Below, piece after piece: positions 7,139-11,486 of a stretch of DNA of 11,486 nucleotides. Each line of letters starts with the position of its first letter. Positions within the stretch are counted from its first letter, which is position 1. The position numbers and the translations under genes are program-made. The stretch is from positions 1 to 11,486 of the forward strand of contig CAAGMX010000500.1 in NCBI GenBank assembly GCA_900771165.1, written 5' to 3'. The notes under the pieces were generated by a model, which saw nothing but the letters and a program-made list of their open reading frames with translations, searched no databases and had not been told where the DNA came from. The stretch comes from Victivallales bacterium (GTDB lineage Bacteria; Verrucomicrobiota; Lentisphaeria; Oligosphaerales; Oligosphaeraceae).

Positions 7139-7166
7139 ATTATGAATATGCTATGACAATTTTCAA
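7139..7166 (-). promoter_or_regulatory. Candidate sigma-70-type promoter of the five-gene operon
   Basis: On the minus strand TTGAAA (7166-7161) is followed after 16 bases by CATAAT (7144-7139), each one or two bases off consensus. Transcription would start near 7132, giving a leader of about 30 bases before the ATG at 7102. A second pair, TTGTCA (7159-7154) with TTATAT (7131-7126), has a 22-base spacer and is less likely. Confidence 0.5.
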
Positions 7167-7226
7167 CCCTCTGGGGATTTTTTTAGTATTTCGAGAGAGA
7201 GAGAGGTGTGGTGGGGCAGAGAAACA

Positions 7227-7262
7227 GGAAAGGCGGAACCGGAGACCCGGTGCCGCCTTTCC
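7227..7262 (-). terminator. Strong stem-loop terminator after the outer-membrane barrel gene
   Basis: Ten bases at 7227-7236 are perfectly complementary to 7253-7262. After one mismatch (7237/7252) five more pairs follow (7238-7242 with 7247-7251), closing on a four-base loop at 7243-7246. On the minus strand the stem is followed by TGTTTCTCT, a moderately T-rich tail. It sits 65 bases past the barrel gene stop, and on the plus strand no T-run follows, so it acts on minus-strand transcripts. Confidence 0.8.
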
Positions 7263-7327
7263 CGACGAAGAAATTCCTCCGAGGCGGGGAGGCCTGGGAG
7301 GCGGGCTCTTCTCTCCCTAGGGGGAGG

Positions 7328-8314
7328 CTAGAAGCGCATTTGGAGCTTCATCATTCCGCCGAAGGAGTTGAGGGACTGGCTCACGTAGCGGGTGCCCACA
7401 TCTCCCAAGCCCTTGTCATAGCGGAGTTCCGCAGAGAGGCCGATGGCCTCGTTGAACCAGTATCCGGCGCCGGCGGAGGCGTAGAGTCCCCAGTTGAACT
7501 CGGTCTCGTTGGCCCGATCCCGGTTTCCGATCCGCTGATCTCCCGTGGTGATGCCGGCATAGGAGGTGCTTTCCATGTCCGCCACAGAGAGGGTGGGGCC
7601 GGCGGCCACATAGGCCCGGAGGCCATTGTCCAGGTTGTAGCCCAGGGAGACGCCCAGATCCAGGACATAGAGGTTCATGTCGAACTTCACCTTGCTGTCC
7701 AGGAGGACGGAACCGGCGCCGCCTTGGCCAGGGATCTTCACATCGGAGGGTGTGAACACGGAGTCCACCTTGCTCACGAAGCGGTCATAGGAGGAGACGA
7801 AGGCTCCGGCTGCGCTGCCGCCGGCCTGGGTGCCCAGGGTGTAGTACTGGAAGTTAGCCACCAGCTGGAGATCCAGATTGTCCTGGCTCCACAATCCCGT
7901 GGAGAAGCCCACGGCGGGAGCCATCTGCTCCCGGAGGCCATAGGTGCCCCGGCCACTTCCCTGAGAGCCTTGGAGATCCCCGAAGGAGAGGCGATTGACG
8001 CCAGCATCCAGTCCGGGATAACGGGAGTTCCAGGCCTTTTCCAGGTTCTCGTTGGTGGGTTCCAGATAGCTTCCCGTGGCATCGTCCAGGACGAAGTTCT
8101 GGAAGGAGGGAGTGGCGCCGGACTTCATCTGGGGGCGATGGAAGTTCCGATAGGCGACGCCCACGGAGACCGTCCAGTCGCTTCCGGCCTCGCCCTGCTG
8201 GAAGGTGGGGGCGGCGGGCTCGCCCTGGGGGGCGGCGGGTTCGGTCACCGCCTCCTGGGCAAAGAGGGAAAGACTGGCCAGAAGGCTAAAGATCAGGAGC
8301 AGACTTTTCTTCAT
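7328..8314 (-). CDS. Outer-membrane beta-barrel protein
   Basis: This encodes 328 residues. MKKSLLLIFSLLASLSLFAQ is a classical signal peptide, with likely cleavage after SLFA (about residue 19). A Pro/Glu/Ala-rich linker (about 20-45) leads into alternating hydrophobic/polar strands. These include WTVSVGVAYRNF (47-58), LDLQLVANFQYYTL (147-160), NLYVLDLGVSLGYNL (214-228), LRAYVAAGPTLSV (232-244) and WGLYASAGAGYWF (275-287). The chain ends MMKLQMRF, with the terminal Phe typical of substrates of the BAM insertion machinery. The number of strands suggests a mid-sized barrel; there is no OmpA-type peptidoglycan-binding domain. It could be a porin, a structural barrel, or a partner of the giant surface protein encoded 117 bases upstream. 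The start at 8314 is preferred over the ATG at 8335, because AAGGAG lies 7 bases before it and the signal peptide then begins MKK. Confidence 0.83.
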   Translation of the reverse strand: MKKSLLLIFSLLASLSLFAQEAVTEPAAPQGEPAAPTFQQGEAGSDWTVSVGVAYRNFHRPQMKSGATPSFQNFVLDDATGSYLEPTNENLEKAWNSRYPGLDAGVNRLSFGDLQGSQGSGRGTYGLREQMAPAVGFSTGLWSQDNLDLQLVANFQYYTLGTQAGGSAAGAFVSSYDRFVSKVDSVFTPSDVKIPGQGGAGSVLLDSKVKFDMNLYVLDLGVSLGYNLDNGLRAYVAAGPTLSVADMESTSYAGITTGDQRIGNRDRANETEFNWGLYASAGAGYWFNEAIGLSAELRYDKGLGDVGTRYVSQSLNSFGGMMKLQMRF

Positions 8315-8321
8315 AGGAAAT

Positions 8322-8327
8322 CTCCTT
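8322..8327 (-). promoter_or_regulatory. Shine-Dalgarno site of the barrel gene
   Basis: AAGGAG on the minus strand, with a 7-base spacer to the ATG at 8314. It decides between that start and an in-frame ATG at 8335, which lies upstream of the site. It is the best ribosome binding site in the window; several other genes lack one. Confidence 0.8.
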
Positions 8328-8344
8328 GTTGACATTTACGATTT

Positions 8345-8393
8345 GAGGAAAGGGAAATGAGTGTGGGGGGGGCAGAGGGAGGGGTGGAAGAAG
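8345..8393 (-). other. Polypyrimidine tract in the gap between giant protein and barrel gene
   Basis: Of these 49 bases 44 are purines on the plus strand, so the transcript here is CU-rich. It lies between the giant-gene stop and the barrel Shine-Dalgarno. I see no promoter in the 117-base gap, which leaves co-transcription from upstream as the simplest reading. Confidence 0.5.
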
Positions 8394-8405
8394 CGGTCGA
8401 CTCTC

Positions 8406-8421
8406 CGCCCCTCCTGGGGCG
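8406..8421 (-). terminator. Short GC hairpin after the giant gene, weak terminator or attenuator
   Basis: CGCCCC (8406-8411) pairs perfectly with GGGGCG (8416-8421) around a four-base loop, 10 bases beyond the giant-gene stop codon. No T-run follows on the minus strand, so full termination is unlikely. It could reduce read-through into the barrel gene or protect the upstream message. Confidence 0.3.
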
Positions 8422-8431
8422 CCCGGGAGCT

Positions 8432-11400
8432 CTACAGGCCGGGTTCCGGCTGCACCAGGTAGACCACGTAGTCGCCGGTCTTCTCCCCATTCACGTAGGG
8501 CAGCAGCACCACATAGTCCCCCTCGGCCAGAGGCAGATCCTCCAGCACCTGGAGATCCAGGGCTCCGTTTTCCGTGATGATAGCGGGGCACTGGAATCCG
8601 TAGAACCACTTCATCTGGGCGATGGAGAAGTACTGGTAGTCGTAGGTGATCTGGATGGTGTCATCCAGGATGCCTTCGGTGTAGAGCATCATCTTGCCAC
8701 TCACATCGTAGACCCCGGTGATGACGGGAGTGCGGGTGGCGGTGGCCAGGGTGAACTGCATCTGGGCGCTGGCGATGGCCTCGCTGCCCGCCTTGGCGGT
8801 CACATACCAGGTGTAGGTGGTGGCCTCTTCTCCCATGGGCAGCTCCAGGGTGAGGTTGTTGGCGGTCAGCCCGCTCACCTCTTTCACCAGCCGCCCATCG
8901 GGACCGTAGACCCGGATCATGTATTCCTGGGCGTTGGTGGCCACGGGCCAGGCGAACTTCACCGTCTCGGAGGTCAGCACCTTGCCATTGGCGGGAGCGA
9001 AGGCGGGGGCGCTGCCCCAGGCAAGTTCCTGGGCGGTGGCTTCCGGCACCTCGATGGTCAGGACGGCCGCCTCCTCCCCTTCTCCGGCGGGGTTGAAGCC
9101 CTGCACCATCAGGAGGAACTCGCCCGCTTGGGGAATCTGGAGCTCCTGCCCGGCGATGGTGGGCAGGATCATGCCCTTCTCGTCCGCCTGGAAGTCCACG
9201 GGACCCACGCTCTGGAGGGTCTCCCCATTCTCATCCACCACCCGCATCCGATAGGACCGGGCCATGGGCACCTGGATCTCCGGGAGGGCAACCCAGCCAT
9301 TTTCATCTGCGGTCACCCGATCCACGGCGCAGGTGGGCCGTCCAGGCAGTCCGTATTCGCCCACGGAGAGCTCCCGCTCCGCGCAGACTTCCTCGGTGGT
9401 GCCATCGGTCATGGTCCACACCAGGATGGTCACCGTCACCTCGGTGTTCTCGGGATAGCCCTCGAAACCGGCGGCGGCATAGTCCTCGGGCAGCAGCTGA
9501 GTGCGGCTCCCCTTCACCGTCAAGGCCAGGGTCTCCTCGTCGCTCTCCAGGAGGAAGGTGTGACCATCGGCATGGGCCTCGGGATCCACGCAGGTGAAGG
9601 AGATGATGGGATACCAGGGAGAGGCGCCCACAAAGACCGTGATGGTCACAGGCTCGCTCTCCTGGGGATCCTCCGCCTCGCCGGTGAACCCATTGTCCGT
9701 CACGGCGAAGGTGATGGTGGCGCTCTTGCCCAGCTCCGCCTCCTCCTTCACCGTGTAGGTCAGGGTGGCGGTGGACTTCTCCACGGTGATGACCGGATCG
9801 GACAGGAAGATGCTGTCGGGATCGGACACCTGGATGATGCGGCCATCGGAGAGCTCCTGTTCCTCTTCCCCAGGACCCATGTCCACGGAGAAGGTGGCGG
9901 TGAGTTCCTCGCCCCGCTGATCGGGCAGGACATACTGGTCTTCGGCCTTCACCACGGGAGCGTCATTCACGCAGGTCACCTTGAGGGAGATGACGGGCAC
10001 CTGGAGGGCGTTGACGCCGGATTCATCCTTGGCGGAGACCACCACCTGGGGCATGGAGACGCCGTCGTTGAAGTAGTCCTTGGCGGGGGTGAAGGTGAGT
10101 TTTCCGGTGGTGGCATCGATCTCGATGGTGCCCACGGAGGCATCCAGGGCTTCCACAGCGTAGGTCAGGGAATCCACGCCGTCGGCCTCATCCACATCGT
10201 AGGCGTTCACGTAGAGGGACTGTTCCGTGGCGTCCTCGGCGATCTCCCAGACATACTCCAGGGGTTCCTCGGGCATCTCCGGATTGGAGGCCGTTCCAGG
10301 CTGCGTGCCCACGTGGTAGAAGTAGGGCGCAGTATTGCCGATGACCCAGGCGACAGCTTGGGAGAGTTCGGAGAAGACATTCTCCGCTCCTTCCCCGTAG
10401 GGGCTGGTGACGGCCCGGGAGGCCACCTTCACGGTGTATCCCTTCTTGATGGCGGCGGCAAGACTCAGGGTGTCTCCCTTCTCTCCCTCTCCATCCACCT
10501 CGGTGAAGGTCACCCCATCAGCGCTGTAGCTCCACAGATAGGCGTAGGTGATGGGGTCCCCGTCGGCGTCCACGGAGCCGGAGGCGTCAATCGTCAGGGT
10601 GTCTCCGTGGAAGGCTTCCCCAGGAGTCTGGTGGAGGATGGTAGGAACGGTGGGTGCGCGGTCCACATCGTTGACCGTCACCGCCATATCCGCCGAGCCC
10701 TCGCCCTGGGTTTCCCCATCCACGGCGATGACCTTCACCGTGAACAAGTCGCTGGCGAGCCGGGAGGCGCCGCCCTCGGCAAGGGCGATGGTGTCATAGC
10801 CATTGCTGGTCACCTTCCAAGAAGCGCTGTAAACAGGAGTTCCGCTGCCTTGGGAGCCGGTCTCCTCGCTGATGGCCTGGTAGCTCCAGCCCTCGGGCAC
10901 CTGGAGTTTCCAGGCGCCCACGCCGGCGGGATAGACATCGCTGTCCGTGGCGCTGGCCTTCACCAGGAAGGAGGTGGGGTTCCCTTCCGCGTCCACCTCG
11001 GCGATGGTGACACTGCTCTCTTCCAGGGTCACCACAGGCACGGGATTTTCCTTGAAATCCACCTCCAGGGTGTAGATTTGGCGGGAGGTTTCCTGGTCGG
11101 CATCGCCGATCCACACGGAGTAGCGGGCCTGGAGATCCTCGGTTCCGCCCAGGGCGGATTCGGGAACGGTGAAGGTCAGGGTAAGGGTGGCCACATTCCC
11201 GTCGTCCTTCCGGTCGATGGTCAGGCCATCGGGCAGAGTGGAGGTGTCATCGTAGCCCTTGTTCACGGTGATGTCGTCAGCCCCATCCACATCGGTGACT
11301 TCCAAGGTGACGCTGCCGGTGAGCGTGCTTCCGCCCCGGCGGATGAAGATGCGTCCGCTGTTCTCCGCCAGTTCGGGGGCTTTGTTCACCACCTGGTAGT

Positions 11401-11486
11401 ATCCGCGCAGGGCAGCGCCCAGGGTTCCGGAGGTGGCGGTGGCGACAGCCACCAGAGTCCTGCCCTTTTCCAAAGGAGAGGGAATC
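8432..11486 (-). CDS. Giant Ig/cadherin-like multidomain surface protein (5' partial)
   Basis: The frame is open to the window edge, giving 1017 complete codons plus a stop. The TTG at 11473 is not a real start: the frame continues upstream and no signal peptide follows it. Repeat boundaries are marked by VNKAPEL near the visible N-terminus, VNDVDRAP (about 270), GNTAPYF (about 385) and CVNDAPVV (about 505). They delimit about five cadherin/Ig-like domains of roughly 105-125 residues each. The third is PKD-like, with DADGDPITYAYLWSYS. More divergent strand-rich domains follow, including an Fn3-like one (about 820-910) with VKFAWPVATNAQEYMIRVYG and TYTWYVTA. The last hundred residues, ending VYLVQPEPGL, form an unassigned C-terminal domain. 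Asp-rich loops such as DVDGADD suggest calcium binding. No PEP-CTERM, LPXTG or transmembrane anchor is seen. It is likely an adhesin or other extracellular structural protein, by architecture only. Confidence 0.82.
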   Translation of the reverse strand, partial: IPSPLEKGRTLVAVATATSGTLGAALRGYYQVVNKAPELAENSGRIFIRRGGSTLTGSVTLEVTDVDGADDITVNKGYDDTSTLPDGLTIDRKDDGNVATLTLTFTVPESALGGTEDLQARYSVWIGDADQETSRQIYTLEVDFKENPVPVVTLEESSVTIAEVDAEGNPTSFLVKASATDSDVYPAGVGAWKLQVPEGWSYQAISEETGSQGSGTPVYSASWKVTSNGYDTIALAEGGASRLASDLFTVKVIAVDGETQGEGSADMAVTVNDVDRAPTVPTILHQTPGEAFHGDTLTIDASGSVDADGDPITYAYLWSYSADGVTFTEVDGEGEKGDTLSLAAAIKKGYTVKVASRAVTSPYGEGAENVFSELSQAVAWVIGNTAPYFYHVGTQPGTASNPEMPEEPLEYVWEIAEDATEQSLYVNAYDVDEADGVDSLTYAVEALDASVGTIEIDATTGKLTFTPAKDYFNDGVSMPQVVVSAKDESGVNALQVPVISLKVTCVNDAPVVKAEDQYVLPDQRGEELTATFSVDMGPGEEEQELSDGRIIQVSDPDSIFLSDPVITVEKSTATLTYTVKEEAELGKSATITFAVTDNGFTGEAEDPQESEPVTITVFVGASPWYPIISFTCVDPEAHADGHTFLLESDEETLALTVKGSRTQLLPEDYAAAGFEGYPENTEVTVTILVWTMTDGTTEEVCAERELSVGEYGLPGRPTCAVDRVTADENGWVALPEIQVPMARSYRMRVVDENGETLQSVGPVDFQADEKGMILPTIAGQELQIPQAGEFLLMVQGFNPAGEGEEAAVLTIEVPEATAQELAWGSAPAFAPANGKVLTSETVKFAWPVATNAQEYMIRVYGPDGRLVKEVSGLTANNLTLELPMGEEATTYTWYVTAKAGSEAIASAQMQFTLATATRTPVITGVYDVSGKMMLYTEGILDDTIQITYDYQYFSIAQMKWFYGFQCPAIITENGALDLQVLEDLPLAEGDYVVLLPYVNGEKTGDYVVYLVQPEPGL

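Larger units (their letters stand above)
7103..7327. other. Intergenic region separating two co-directional transcription units
   Basis: This 225-base stretch contains no convincing gene. Reading on the minus strand it holds, in order, the terminator of the barrel gene (7262-7227), a CU-rich tract including a (GA)6 run on the plus strand (7193-7204), then an AT-rich island with a promoter for the five-gene operon. The AT-richness of about 7107-7190 stands out sharply from the GC-rich surroundings. Confidence 0.75.

Noticed and set aside
7208..8332. 374-codon plus-strand frame opposite the barrel gene
   Set aside because: It spans the terminator hairpin and mirrors the barrel gene; the product is His/Gly-rich with no domain. 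The minus-strand gene has a signal peptide, a Shine-Dalgarno and a terminal Phe.
1..11486. CRISPR array, insertion sequence, integrase or phage defence genes
   Set aside because: No regularly spaced direct repeats, transposase or integrase motifs, terminal inverted repeats or recognisable defence domains were seen on either strand. The exonuclease alone is not evidence of a defence system.

Overview
All convincing genes in this window lie on the minus strand, so transcription runs from the right edge to the left. The DNA is GC-rich, with one short AT-rich island at about 7107-7190. Lipid-anchor signals are absent, but there is a secreted outer-membrane-type beta-barrel, two very large exported or surface repeat proteins and a Mur-ligase-family enzyme, so the source is a diderm bacterium. 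The mix of cadherin/Ig-like giants, a WD40-like propeller protein and a divergent MurC-like ligase would suit the PVC superphylum (Lentisphaerota, Verrucomicrobiota, Kiritimatiellota). That placement is a low-confidence guess from style, not a demonstrated assignment.

Right unit (11486 to about 7227): a giant multidomain Ig/cadherin-like surface protein that is cut off at its 5' end by the window edge. It is followed after a 117-nt gap by a 328-residue outer-membrane beta-barrel protein with a clear signal peptide and Shine-Dalgarno site. The unit closes with a strong stem-loop terminator at 7227-7262.

AT-rich spacer (7103-7200): holds a plausible sigma-70-type promoter (TTGAAA, 16 nt, CATAAT) for the next unit.

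Left unit (7102 to 187): five tightly packed genes that look like one operon. They are a 1143-residue secreted beta-propeller/cadherin-like protein, a family 2 glycosyltransferase, a DnaQ-like 3'-5' exonuclease, a MurC-like amide ligase and a single-pass membrane protein resembling DUF4230. Three of the four junctions overlap (ATGAATAA, a 10-nt overlap, and ATGA); the other has a 50-nt polypyrimidine gap. The enzymes point to cell-envelope or glycan work, but the combination with an exonuclease and a propeller giant does not match a pathway I can name.

Left edge (1-186): no certain gene. It holds a C10 homopolymer, a small inverted repeat and an open minus-strand frame that may be the start of a further gene.
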